In this document: positions 16,036-24,748 of the stretch, in pieces
Numbering within the stretch: position 1 is the first letter of the stretch
How the letters are laid out: each line of letters opens with the position of its first letter
DNA from: Oscillospiraceae bacterium
Lineage (GTDB): Bacteria; Bacillota; Clostridia; Oscillospirales; Acutalibacteraceae
Assembly: GCA_902762875.1 (NCBI GenBank)
Contig: CACWPS010000005.1
Coordinates: 1 to 64,000, forward strand
DNA length: 64,000 nucleotides
Direction: 5' to 3'
Position numbers and translations under genes: made by a program
Notes under the pieces: model-generated
What the model was told of the DNA's origin: nothing
Seen by the model: the letters and a program-made list of their open reading frames with translations, nothing else
The model's database searches: none

Positions 16036-16917
16036 TTATTTTTTAGCCGTTAGCCTTTTCGCTATAAGCCCCGACAGCATATTGATTATAAGCACCATAA
16101 CAAGAAGCACCACCGCCGTTGCGTAGGCCTCCTCCATATAAAGCCCCTCGCTTAAAAGGGCGTACATATGGATTGAAAGGGTGCGGCCGCTGTGCATAAG
16201 GTCCTTTGGTATTCCCGCAACCGTGCCCGAGGTGTAGATAAGCGCCGCAGTCTCGCCCACGATTCTGCCGATTGCCAAAATTATTCCCGAAAGAATACCG
16301 GGCACCGCCGAGGGCAAAACCACCCGAAAGACCGTACGGAGTCTTCCCGCACCAAGGCCGAAGCTGCCCTCCCTGAAGGAATCGGGAACCGACAAAAGCG
16401 CCTCCTCGGTAGTGCGCATTATAGTAGGCAGTATCATAATAGCAAGGGTTAATGCGCCCGACAGCATAGAATTGCCGAAATGACAGGCGATAACGAAAAC
16501 CAGATAGCCGAAAAGGCCGTAAACGATAGATGGGATACCTGCCAAGGTCTCGGTTGTGACCCGAACCACCTTTACAAGGGGATTGCCCCGCTTTGCGTAC
16601 TCGGTAAGGTATATTGCAGAGAAAACCCCTATGGGCACGGCGAGCGCTAAGGACAAAAGGGTCATTGTTACCGTATTTATAATTGCGGGGAGCATTGAGA
16701 CATTTTCGCTGTTGTACTCTAAGGCAAAAAGGGAGGGCTTTAAATTGGGTATGCCCTTAATAAGTATATACGCCACCATAATTACAACCACCGCCGCAGT
16801 TATAACCGCCGCACCCCAGGTAATTAAAAACATTATTAAAGAGGCGGGACGGCGCCTGTAGGCGGCAAGCCTTTGCTTAAAGGTAATTTTATTTATATAT
16901 GCGGTATTATCGGTCAT
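16036..16917 (-). CDS. pstA: Phosphate ABC transporter permease PstA
   Basis: 293 residues with six predicted membrane spans and the binding-protein-dependent transport fold. The EAA-type loop that docks PstB is visible (LSVPDSFREGSFGLGAGRLR), as is the family segment TLAGIPSIVYGLFGYLVF. Its start overlaps the pstC stop by 4 nt (ATGA), so the two permeases are likely translated together. Confidence 0.95.
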   Translation of the reverse strand: MTDNTAYINKITFKQRLAAYRRRPASLIMFLITWGAAVITAAVVVIMVAYILIKGIPNLKPSLFALEYNSENVSMLPAIINTVTMTLLSLALAVPIGVFSAIYLTEYAKRGNPLVKVVRVTTETLAGIPSIVYGLFGYLVFVIACHFGNSMLSGALTLAIMILPTIMRTTEEALLSVPDSFREGSFGLGAGRLRTVFRVVLPSAVPGILSGIILAIGRIVGETAALIYTSGTVAGIPKDLMHSGRTLSIHMYALLSEGLYMEEAYATAVVLLVMVLIINMLSGLIAKRLTAKK

Positions 16918-17795
16918 TTGGCTTTCCTCTTTCTTTCCTTTTTATCCTTTTTAACAAGGGAGAAAAGGAGATTTATTATAAGGATAAAGACAAACAGCAC
17001 CACCGCCGTGGCAATAAGCGCCTCTCGGTGCAAATCGGTAGCGTAGCCCATTTCAAGCACTATGTTAGAGGTAAGGGTTCTGACCCCCTCAAATAAGCTT
17101 TTCGGTATCTGCGCCTGATTGCCCGCAACCATATTTACCGCCATAGCCTCGCCAATGGCTCTGCCTATTCCTAAAATAACCCCTGCGGTAATTCCCGATT
17201 TTGCGGCGGGGAGCACCGTTTTGTAAATGCTCCGCTCGTTTGTAGCACCTAAAGCCAGCGCACCCTCGTAGTAGCTTTCGGGCACCGCCCTTATGGCAGA
17301 TTCCGAAACGCTTATAATTGTGGGCAGTATCATAATACCAAGCATAACAGAGGCGGTAAGCACGCTTTTTCCTCCGCCGCCAAACAGGTTTTGCATTACC
17401 GGCACTATAACCACAAGCCCGAAAAAGCCGTAGACAATAGAGGGTATGCCCGCAAGTAAATCCACTGCGGGCTTAAGTACTTTATAAATGGGTTTCGGGC
17501 AGAATTTTGCCAAAAATACGGCGGACAGCACACCTATAGGCACGCCGATAATAATTGCCCCCGCCGTTACATAAATACTGCCCACAATCATAGGCAGTAT
17601 GCCGAATTTGTCTTCAAGGGGTTTCCAAACCCTGCCGAACAGAAACTCGCCGACGCCGATTTTGCCCATGGTGGGAAGCCCGTTGGCAAAAAGAAACAGG
17701 CAAATAAGGAGCACCGCAACAATCGAAACGCAGGCGCAGATAATAAAAACCGTTTTCATTGAAGCTTCTTTTATTTTTTGGAGTTTAGGATTCAT
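16914..17795 (-). CDS. pstC: Phosphate ABC transporter permease PstC
   Basis: 293 residues, six membrane spans, family segments DLLAGIPSIVYGFFGLVV and the EAA-like loop RAVPESYYEGALALGAT. It forms the channel with PstA. It follows pstS after a 199-bp gap filled with REP-like hairpins, and overlaps pstA by 4 nt. Confidence 0.95.
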   Translation of the reverse strand: MNPKLQKIKEASMKTVFIICACVSIVAVLLICLFLFANGLPTMGKIGVGEFLFGRVWKPLEDKFGILPMIVGSIYVTAGAIIIGVPIGVLSAVFLAKFCPKPIYKVLKPAVDLLAGIPSIVYGFFGLVVIVPVMQNLFGGGGKSVLTASVMLGIMILPTIISVSESAIRAVPESYYEGALALGATNERSIYKTVLPAAKSGITAGVILGIGRAIGEAMAVNMVAGNQAQIPKSLFEGVRTLTSNIVLEMGYATDLHREALIATAVVLFVFILIINLLFSLVKKDKKERKRKAK

Positions 17796-17823
17796 AATAT
17801 TCTCCTGATTTAGAGATTAGATA

Positions 17824-17960
17824 CGGGTCGTCAAGGATGCCGACCCCTACGGTGTTAAATTGACCTTTTGTAGGGACAGGCGTCCTCGACTGTCCGTTTT
17901 TAGATATTAGCTGATTGTAAAACAAACCTGCGTAGGGGACAATGTTTTCGCACCGCCCCA
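17824..17960. repeat. REP-like hairpins between pstS and pstC
   Basis: A reverse 27-mer (17824-17850, stem GGGTCG/CGACCC), a forward 27-mer (17870-17896, stem GGACAG/CTGTCC) and a degenerate third copy near 17932-17960. A GGAATT-type repeat follows up to the pstS stop. Confidence 0.75.
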
Positions 17961-17994
17961 AAATTCCGCATTCCGAATTCCTAATTCCGAATTA

Positions 17995-18855
17995 TTACTC
18001 AACCTCGCTCCAGAGGGTGATTTCGCCTGTGTAGATTTTTAAAATCTGCTCGCTTGTGATGTTGTCGAGGGTGTTGTCCTTGTTTACGATTACCGCAATA
18101 CCGTCCATTGCAATTACGGTGGGTACAAGTCCGGCTTCCTTTTCGCTGTCCTTAAGCTCACGGGACGCCATACCTATATCGTAAACGCCGTCGATAGTGC
18201 CCGTCATACCCGAGGTGGAGTCCTGCTGCTGAACATCAATAGTAACATCGGGGTTAAGCTTAACATAAGCCTCTTTGAGCTTTTCCATAACGGGGGTTAC
18301 AGAGGAAGAGCCGCCTACCGTGATTTTGCCCGACTGGCCGGAGGCGGTGTAAGCCCCGTTATTGCCCTCGCTTATATAGCCGTTGTCCTCAACAACCTTC
18401 TGACCCTGCTCGCTTAATATAAATGTAAGGAAGTCGCTGGCTACGCCCGAAGCGTCGCCCTTTGTAGCAACATTGAAGGGACGGGCAACCTTATACTCAC
18501 CGCTCTTTACGGTTTCTGCCGAGGCTTTGTTGCCGTCAATCTTAAGTGCCTTAACCTTTGTCTCGTCAAGGGAGCCTAAGGATACATAACCGATAGCCGC
18601 CTTATTGCCCTCAACCGTGGTAAGCATAACCGAGGTGGAATTTGTGCTTTCTGCGCTTGTTATGGTTTTATCTACCTTGTTTCCCTCTGCGTCCTTCTGC
18701 TCAATGCCGAAAAGCTCAATAAATGCGCCCCTTGTGCCCGAGCCCTCCTCACGGGTGAGTACCGAGATACTGTCGTTGCCTGCGTTTGCTCCGCAGCCGG
18801 TAAGGGCTGTAATGAACATACCCGCCGCCAAAATCATACTTAATACTTTTTTCAT
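17995..18855 (-). CDS. pstS: Phosphate-binding lipoprotein PstS
   Basis: 286 residues. A lipoprotein signal peptide ends in the lipobox ALTGC (Cys about 21). The mature protein has the PBP-like phosphate-binding fold with TREEGSGTRGAFIELF at the N-terminus and GSSSVTPVMEKLKEAY plus QQDSTSGMTG later. The usual order of the two lobes seems shifted: the TREEGSGTR block comes first and the GSSSVTPVM block second, a circularly permuted arrangement compared with classic PstS. It is first in the pst/pho operon and has a good ribosome binding site (AAGGAG). Confidence 0.9.
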   Translation of the reverse strand: MKKVLSMILAAGMFITALTGCGANAGNDSISVLTREEGSGTRGAFIELFGIEQKDAEGNKVDKTITSAESTNSTSVMLTTVEGNKAAIGYVSLGSLDETKVKALKIDGNKASAETVKSGEYKVARPFNVATKGDASGVASDFLTFILSEQGQKVVEDNGYISEGNNGAYTASGQSGKITVGGSSSVTPVMEKLKEAYVKLNPDVTIDVQQQDSTSGMTGTIDGVYDIGMASRELKDSEKEAGLVPTVIAMDGIAVIVNKDNTLDNITSEQILKIYTGEITLWSEVE

Positions 18856-18887
18856 TTTCTTTAACTCCTTTTTTATCGTATGCCCAT

Positions 18888-18943
18888 ATTATACAGGGGC
18901 TTTGTTAAGTCTGTAATCTTGAGTTTGTTAAATCGAGGTTAAA
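18888..18943 (-). promoter_or_regulatory. pstS promoter with PHO-box-like repeats
   Basis: On the minus strand TTACAG (18911-18916), 17 nt and TATAAT (18888-18893) form the promoter. Upstream and overlapping are TTTAACC (18937-18943), TTTAACA (18926-18932) and CTTAACA (18903-18909), the first two spaced by 11 nt. This resembles the TTAACA-type boxes bound by PhoP in Bacillus and fits control by the phoB/phoR genes at the end of the operon. Confidence 0.65.
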
Positions 18944-19028
18944 TATATGCTTATTTTCAGCCTTTTTTCCGCCCTTTATACGGTAAAAGTTGATTTTAGG
19001 TTCAAGAAGTGATATAATAATGGTGTAT

Positions 19029-19234
19029 AGCTTTTTTAGAAAGCTACAGACTGTCGAAAAGCTCGTTTGGGCTCCCCTTGTCAGGGGAGCTGTCACCGTA
19101 GGTGACTGAGGGGTAGTCAAAAAACTTTTTTAAAACATTTTCTCTCCCTCCGTCACGGCAAAGCCGTGCCACCTCCCTCGTCAGAGGGAGGCAAAAGATA
19201 GTTTATCGACATCCTGAAGCTTTTTCGGAAAGCT
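19029..19234. repeat. Nested palindromic repeats between pstS and PBP1A
   Basis: An outer inverted repeat (AGCTTTTTTAGAAAGCT with CTGTCGA on the left, TCGACATCC with AGCTTTTTCGGAAAGCT on the right) encloses an inner element (19069-19192). The inner element begins GGCTCCCCTTGTCAGGGGAGC and ends in GGGAGGC, and belongs to the same family as 26997-27133. It looks like one repeat inserted into another. The rest of 18944-19270 shows no gene. Confidence 0.7.
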
Positions 19235-19270
19235 GATTTCAGCGTTTGCCGTATACGGCGGAGGTGCTAA

Positions 19271-21568
19271 ATGGACGATAATAAGGATTTATTCAGCTAC
19301 GATAATTCGGGCAATTTAGAGGAAACGGGGGAGACAAGCTTTGACCTTAACAGCTTTGCCTCCCGCACCGAGGAGCCCAAAGAACCAAGCCCGAAAAGGG
19401 GCAAAAGAAAAAACAAGGGCAGCCGCAAGGAAAGGGTTTTAAGGGCTGTTTTAACCCTGTTTTTGGTGGGTCTTATAACAGTAAGCATAGTTATTTCCGC
19501 CTTTTTGCTTTACGCCTTTACAATGGTTGACGGCACTATGGAGGAGGACCTTAACGACCTTAAGCTTAACTTCACCACCACCATTTATCTTGATGACGGG
19601 AGCGGGAACTACACCGAATACCAGCGGCTGCACGGTACATTTAACCGTATCTGGGTGTCCTATGACCCACAGCTCGCAAAGAAAAATGACGAGAGCTACG
19701 AGGGCATACCCCAAAATCTCGTCAACGCCTTTGTAGCTATTGAGGACAAGCGCTTCTACGCCCATCAGGGTGTGGACTGGAAGCGTACCTTTTCCGCCTT
19801 TGCCAATATGTTTTTGCATTTTTACGATACCAATCAGGGCGGTTCTACCATTACCCAACAGCTGGTTAAAAACCTGACGGGAGACACCTCCCAACGGCCC
19901 AGCCGTAAAATCCGTGAAATAATGAGAGCTCGGTATCTTGAAACCCACTACGCCAAGGACACTATTATTGAGTGCTACCTTAATACCATAGCTATGGGCC
20001 ACGGCACCTACGGTGTTGAGGTTGCGGCCAACTACTACTTCGGCAAGAGCGTTAAGGATTTAACCCTTACCGAGTGTGCCTGCCTTGCCGCCATTACCAA
20101 AAGCCCCACCTACTACTCCCCCGACGATAACCCCGAGGCAAACCTAAAGCGCAGAAACAGCGTGCTTTATGAGATGTATGACCAAGGGTACATTACCAAG
20201 GAAGAGTACGAGGCGGCTAAAGACGCAGAGCTTAATCTTGTTGCCTCTAAAGAGGAGCTTAACGAAACCGAAGTCAACTCCTACTTTGTGGACGCACTTA
20301 TAAATCAGGTGGTGGACGACCTGTGCGAGAAGTACGGCTACGAGGAAAAGCGGGCTAAAAATATGTTCTACAGCGGCGGTTACAAAATTTACGCCACTAT
20401 GGACCCGAATATTCAGTCCACCTTGGAAGAGGTCTTTAAGGATGTTGGCACCTACGGCATAAAGGGCAAGGACGGTGCTACACTCCAAGGCTCTATGACG
20501 GTAATGGATTATGACGGCCATGTAAAGGGGCTTGTGGGCGGAATAGGCGAAAAGACGGGCAACCTTGTACTAAACCGTGCCACCGAGGCTAAGCGCCAAC
20601 CAGGCTCTACAATGAAGCCTATTGCGGCGTACGCCCCCGCTATAGAGCAGGATTTAATTCACTATTCAAGCATTGTAAACGATACCAAAACCAACTACAA
20701 CGGCTGGACCCCTGTAAACTGGTACAATTCCTACTGGGGAAACATTACGGTGCAGTACGCCCTTGAGCGCTCGGTTAATACAATCCCCGTTCAGCTTGTA
20801 AATAAGATGGGGACCCAAGTTTCCTTTGATTTTCTAACCAAAAAGCTGGGCATTTCCACCCTTACGGCAGAGGATGTGAATTTATCCCCCCTCGGAATGG
20901 GCGGAACAAACGGCGGTATTAACACCATGCAATCGGCGGCGGCATTTGCCATTTTCGGAAATTTGGGGCAGTACCACGCACCCACCCTTTATACAAAGGT
21001 TACCGACCAGCACGGCGAAACCATACTTGAGTATGACAGCGCACCGACAGTTGCCATAAGCGAGGATACCGCTACAGTTATGAACCATCTTTTAAGGACG
21101 GTTGTATACGGCGCCAACGGAACGGGTAAGGGTGCCGCAGGCTTTATCAGCAATATGAAGATTTACGCCAAAACAGGTACCTCAAACAACGCTAACGACC
21201 TGTGGTTTGTAGGCGGCTCCCCCTACTATGTGGCATCCTGCTGGTGCGGCTATGACCAACAGCAAAAGGTTTCTAAAAGCTCTATTGCACGCACTATGTG
21301 GGGAGCGGTTATGTCTAAGATTCACTCGGGATTAGAGCCCAAGGAGTTTGCCGACAGCCCCTATGCCACAGAGCGCTATTACTGCACCTCAACAGGTAAT
21401 CTTGCCACCTCTGCCTGCCCCTCTAAGGCTTTAGGCTGGTACAAAAAGAGCAACACCCCCGACTACTGCACAGAGCACTCGGGAGAAAAGCTCGGTACGG
21501 CAGACGAGATTAGAAAGCAGGAAGCGGCGGCTTCAAGCGAAGCCGAGGCTTCCTCGAACGAAGAATGA
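19271..21568 (+). CDS. Class A penicillin-binding protein 1A
   Basis: 765 residues. A cytoplasmic basic segment and one membrane span (about 55-80) precede a glycosyltransferase-51 domain (EDKRFYAHQGVDWKRT, GGSTITQQLVKNLTGD, ECYLNTIAMGHGTYG) and a transpeptidase domain. The transpeptidase domain has the active-site serine in RQPGSTMKPI (SxxK), SVN in LERSVNTIPV and KTGTSNN. It polymerises glycan strands and crosslinks them outside the membrane. The gene is preceded by GGAGGTGC and starts at ATG. The C-terminal tail is Ala/Ser/Glu-rich. It appears monocistronic. Confidence 0.93.
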   Translation: MDDNKDLFSYDNSGNLEETGETSFDLNSFASRTEEPKEPSPKRGKRKNKGSRKERVLRAVLTLFLVGLITVSIVISAFLLYAFTMVDGTMEEDLNDLKLNFTTTIYLDDGSGNYTEYQRLHGTFNRIWVSYDPQLAKKNDESYEGIPQNLVNAFVAIEDKRFYAHQGVDWKRTFSAFANMFLHFYDTNQGGSTITQQLVKNLTGDTSQRPSRKIREIMRARYLETHYAKDTIIECYLNTIAMGHGTYGVEVAANYYFGKSVKDLTLTECACLAAITKSPTYYSPDDNPEANLKRRNSVLYEMYDQGYITKEEYEAAKDAELNLVASKEELNETEVNSYFVDALINQVVDDLCEKYGYEEKRAKNMFYSGGYKIYATMDPNIQSTLEEVFKDVGTYGIKGKDGATLQGSMTVMDYDGHVKGLVGGIGEKTGNLVLNRATEAKRQPGSTMKPIAAYAPAIEQDLIHYSSIVNDTKTNYNGWTPVNWYNSYWGNITVQYALERSVNTIPVQLVNKMGTQVSFDFLTKKLGISTLTAEDVNLSPLGMGGTNGGINTMQSAAAFAIFGNLGQYHAPTLYTKVTDQHGETILEYDSAPTVAISEDTATVMNHLLRTVVYGANGTGKGAAGFISNMKIYAKTGTSNNANDLWFVGGSPYYVASCWCGYDQQQKVSKSSIARTMWGAVMSKIHSGLEPKEFADSPYATERYYCTSTGNLATSACPSKALGWYKKSNTPDYCTEHSGEKLGTADEIRKQEAAASSEAEASSNEE

Positions 21569-21569
21569 A

Positions 21570-21632
21570 TTATAATTCGGAATTCGGAATGCGGAATTCG
21601 GAATTTGGGGCGATGAGGGCATCGCCCCGTTT
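21570..21632. repeat. GGAATT-type repeat plus partial REP-like hairpin
   Basis: Tandem AATTCGGAATTCGGAATGC units lead into GGGGCGATGAGGGCATCGCCCCG (written in two parts: GGGGCGATG and CATCGCCCCG around AGGG). The GTAG foot is missing in this copy. Confidence 0.6.
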
Positions 21633-21653
21633 AATATATAAAACGGTGATAGA

Positions 21654-22529
21654 ATGTTAAAATTCAAGAAAGTCGAAATAGGAGATATTTCGGTATTTAA
21701 AAAATATATCGGCTTTTCGGGGGAGCTTTCCTGCGAGAGCGCCTTTGTAAACCTGCTTATCTGGGAAAGCGCCTACAATAATATGTGGGCCCAAGAAGAC
21801 GGTCAGCTGATAATTAAATCGGGCAAGGGTGAGGACAGCTCCTACCGTCTTCCCTTTGGAAACGATTTTTTAAGGGGAATAGAGCTGGTACGGGAATACA
21901 GCGGTGAAAAATACCCCGATTTTTGGGTGCAGGAAGGTGCCCGCCTTGATAATTTTAAGGCTCATTTCGGGGATAAATATATTTTTGAGGAAAACCGAGA
22001 CGCCTTCGACTATATCTATTTAAGGGAAGACCTTGCAAACCTTTCGGGCAAGAAGTACCACTCAAAGCGCAACCATATAAGCGCATTTTCCAAAAAGCAG
22101 GACTGGGTTTTTAGGCCCATAACCGCCGAAAACACGGGTGATGTTAAGCTCTGCGCCGAAAAATGGTATAAGGAAAATACCGACAGGGAGGACAAATATC
22201 TTCGCTGTGAAAGGTGCGGAGTAGAGACAATCCTTGATAATATGGAGTTATTAGGTGTTCGGGGCGGTGCGGTTTATGTTGGGGAAAATGTTGTCGCCTT
22301 TACATTAGGATCAAAAATAAGCGGTGAGATTTTTGATATTCACATAGAAAAGGCGCTTAATGACTACGCAGAAGCCTACACCGTAATAAACCGTGAATTT
22401 GCCCGCACCCTTACAGAGTACAAATACATTAACCGTGAGGACGATATGGGGCTTGAGGGACTAAGAAAAGCCAAGCTTTCCTACAAGCCCGCTATACTGC
22501 TTAAAAAATACGCCTGTAGGAAAAGATGA
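21654..22529 (+). CDS. DUF2156 / phosphatidylglycerol lysyltransferase-like acyltransferase
   Basis: 291 residues with the DUF2156 fold (two GNAT-like halves), related to the C-terminal domain of lysyl-phosphatidylglycerol synthase. Visible family segments are KYHSKRNHISAFSKKQDW, FTLGSKISGEIFDIHIEKA and INREDDMGLEGLRKAKLSYKP. It has no membrane spans, so it is the soluble form whose acceptor is unknown. The GNAT gene follows after 3 nt and is probably coupled to it. Confidence 0.8.
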   Translation: MLKFKKVEIGDISVFKKYIGFSGELSCESAFVNLLIWESAYNNMWAQEDGQLIIKSGKGEDSSYRLPFGNDFLRGIELVREYSGEKYPDFWVQEGARLDNFKAHFGDKYIFEENRDAFDYIYLREDLANLSGKKYHSKRNHISAFSKKQDWVFRPITAENTGDVKLCAEKWYKENTDREDKYLRCERCGVETILDNMELLGVRGGAVYVGENVVAFTLGSKISGEIFDIHIEKALNDYAEAYTVINREFARTLTEYKYINREDDMGLEGLRKAKLSYKPAILLKKYACRKR

Positions 22530-22532
22530 ATT

Positions 22533-23039
22533 ATGGACAGTAAAGCTTTACTTGAAATCTACCGTGAGGCATTCGGGGACGACGGGGAATTTGAAGACCG
22601 CCTTTTTTCCCTTTGCGGGGAATACCTTAGAACCGCAAAGCAGGACGGCAATATAACCGCCCTGCTTTTTGCCCTGCCCTGTGAAATAATTTCCGAGGGA
22701 AAGGGCTTTGAGGCCTATTATCTCTTCGCCGCAGCGACTAAAAGGGAATACCGCAAAAAAGGGCATATGTCACGCCTTATAAAGGGCCTTATAAATGAGG
22801 GCAAGCCGATTTTCTTAAAGCCCGAAACCGAAGAGCTTATCGGCTTTTATGAAAGGCTCGGGTTTAAAAGCTTCACCGCTGTAACAGGGGGAGAAACAAA
22901 AATAACCGCAAAGCCAAAGGACGGCTTTGCGGCACTTTCGGTTACAGAAAAGGAAGAGGGGACATTCAGCTACACAGCGATGGGTGTAAGCTTTCCCGTC
23001 CCGCCGGATAACCTCTGTTTTCCTTATATTATGGAATGA
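22533..23039 (+). CDS. GNAT family N-acetyltransferase
   Basis: 168 residues. The acetyl-CoA-binding segment AAATKREYRKKGHMSRLIKGL and the C-terminal GFYERLGFKSF define a GNAT fold. The substrate is unknown. It has only a weak ribosome binding site and starts 3 nt after the DUF2156 gene, suggesting reinitiation. A long tract of REP-like repeats follows immediately. Confidence 0.8.
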   Translation: MDSKALLEIYREAFGDDGEFEDRLFSLCGEYLRTAKQDGNITALLFALPCEIISEGKGFEAYYLFAAATKREYRKKGHMSRLIKGLINEGKPIFLKPETEELIGFYERLGFKSFTAVTGGETKITAKPKDGFAALSVTEKEEGTFSYTAMGVSFPVPPDNLCFPYIME

Positions 23040-23049
23040 AAACAATAAA

Positions 23050-23422
23050 CGGGATGATGTGGGCATCATCCCCTACATAATCCAATCTAGTATGTGTAGG
23101 GGAGGGTCTCTGCGCCCTCCCGAGGGTTTTTTACGAATTAACGGAATGACACACAGGTCATTCCCTACATCGGTTAATTCGATTTTCGTGTAAATCTAAT
23201 CGGGCTGTCAAGGATGCCAGCCCCTACAAAAGTTCAATTTACCTTCGTAGGGGAGGGCCTCTGTGCCCTCCCGAGGGTTTTTGCGAATTAACGGAATGAC
23301 ACACAGGTCATTCCCTACATCGGTTAATTTGATTTTCGTGTAAATCTAATCGGGCTGTCAAGGATGCCAGCCCCTACAAAAGTTCAATTACCTTCGTAGG
23401 GGAGGGCGTCCCCGACCTCCCG
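23050..23422. repeat. Cluster of eight GTAG-hairpin elements with a tandem 150-bp unit
   Basis: 27-mers at 23050-23076, 23096-23122, 23142-23168, 23201-23227, 23247-23273, 23292-23318, 23351-23377 and 23396-23422. Units 23096-23246 and 23247-23395 are near-identical tandem copies (151 and 149 bp), each holding GGGAGGG-, GGAATGAC- and GGGCTG-type hairpins in the same order. The 406-bp gap between genes holds nothing else except a CTAATATCTA-type repeat next to the prs stop codon. Confidence 0.85.
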
Positions 23423-23446
23423 TGTCTAGTGTCTATCGTCTAATAT

Positions 23447-24577
23447 CTATTGTCTATTTTCGTACTTCGCAACGATTTTCTTAATGCGGTCAACGGGGTC
23501 TAAGAGGCTGCTTATGGAATTATCGCAGTTAAGGGTATCAACCAAGAGGGCAATGTACTTCGACATATTTACACTGCAATACCACTCACGGGATAAAAGC
23601 TCTGGGGTTTGGTAGATAAGGTTGGTGGTGAAAATCTTGTCGATTTTGCCGTCCTTATAATATTCGTCAAACTTTTCAAGCCCCTCAACAAAAAGACCAA
23701 AGGTTGAGAAAATAAAGATTCTTCCCGCACCCTTTTCCTTAAGCTTTGCCGCAATGTCAAGCATTGACTCGCCCGAGGAAATCATATCGTCAACAAGGAT
23801 TAAATCCTTGCCCGTAATATCGTTACCCAAAAATTCGTGGGCCTCAATGGGGTTTCTGCCGTTTACAATTACCGAGTAGTTGCGGCGCTTGTAGAACATA
23901 CCAAGCTCCAGCCCTAAAACCGAGGAATAGTAAATGCACCGTCCCATTCCGCCCTCATCGGGGGAGACAATCATAGTGTGGTCACGGTCAAGCTTAATAT
24001 CAGGCACGGTTTTAAGAAGGGCTTTAATCATCTGGTAAGCCGCCTGAACATTGTCAAAGCCGTCAAGGGGAATAGCGTTGTTTACACGGGGGTCGTGTGC
24101 GTCAAAGGTGATTATGTTCTTAACACCCATACTAACAAGCTCTTGGAGCGCCATAGCGCAGTCCATAGATTCTCTTGTAGTTCTTCTGTGCTGTCTTCCC
24201 TCGTAAAGCATAGGCATAATTACGGTAATTCTTCTCGCCTTGCCGCCTAACGCCGCAATAACACGCTTTAGGTCCTGATAATGGTCATCAGGGCTCATCG
24301 GAACGGTCTTGCCGTACATCTTGTAGGTCACGCTGTAGTTAAAGCAGTCGCAGAGAATGTAAGCGTCAAGACCTCTTGCGGTGTGCTTTAAGACCGCCTT
24401 TGCCTCGCCCGTGCCGAAGCGGGGACAGTTGGCGGGAACCACAAAGGACTCGTCCTCGGGAATTTCACGCCATTGCTTTAAATAATAGTCCACCTGCGCC
24501 GAAATGTCCTCGCAGCCCCGCATGCTTATAAGCGCGAGGTCGCCGTAGGGTGTGTGCTTAAAATCGATACTTGCCAT
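23447..24577 (-). CDS. prs: Ribose-phosphate pyrophosphokinase (long form)
   Basis: 376 residues from the ATG at 24577 (MASIDFKHTPYGDL); the longer open frame reads through the AT-rich promoter. The enzyme makes PRPP from ribose 5-phosphate and ATP. The PRPP loop DLILVDDMISSGESMLD and the metal/ATP segment LYEGRQHRRTTRESM are present. It is longer than the usual 310-320 residue enzyme, matching a divergent long form common in Clostridia; annotation pipelines usually still call it a PRPP synthase. It is monocistronic, with repeats downstream. Confidence 0.85.
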   Translation of the reverse strand: MASIDFKHTPYGDLALISMRGCEDISAQVDYYLKQWREIPEDESFVVPANCPRFGTGEAKAVLKHTARGLDAYILCDCFNYSVTYKMYGKTVPMSPDDHYQDLKRVIAALGGKARRITVIMPMLYEGRQHRRTTRESMDCAMALQELVSMGVKNIITFDAHDPRVNNAIPLDGFDNVQAAYQMIKALLKTVPDIKLDRDHTMIVSPDEGGMGRCIYYSSVLGLELGMFYKRRNYSVIVNGRNPIEAHEFLGNDITGKDLILVDDMISSGESMLDIAAKLKEKGAGRIFIFSTFGLFVEGLEKFDEYYKDGKIDKIFTTNLIYQTPELLSREWYCSVNMSKYIALLVDTLNCDNSISSLLDPVDRIKKIVAKYENRQ

Positions 24578-24748
24578 AAAAAAGCCCTCCGATACGAAAA
24601 AATATACATATATATATATAATAACACAAAACATTCGACAGAAAAAGACTTTTTTTAAAAATTTTTTAAGTTATTATTTTGGGGTTGTATATTGAATTAT
24701 TTATGTGAAAATTGTATAATAAAATAGTGATAGAAAGGTCGTGTTTTT

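Noticed and set aside
23050..23422. CRISPR-like array of short repeats
   Set aside because: The units are 27 nt and repeated, but spacing is irregular, orientation flips, stem sequences differ, linkers are themselves repeated, and no cas gene is present. They are REP-like hairpins.
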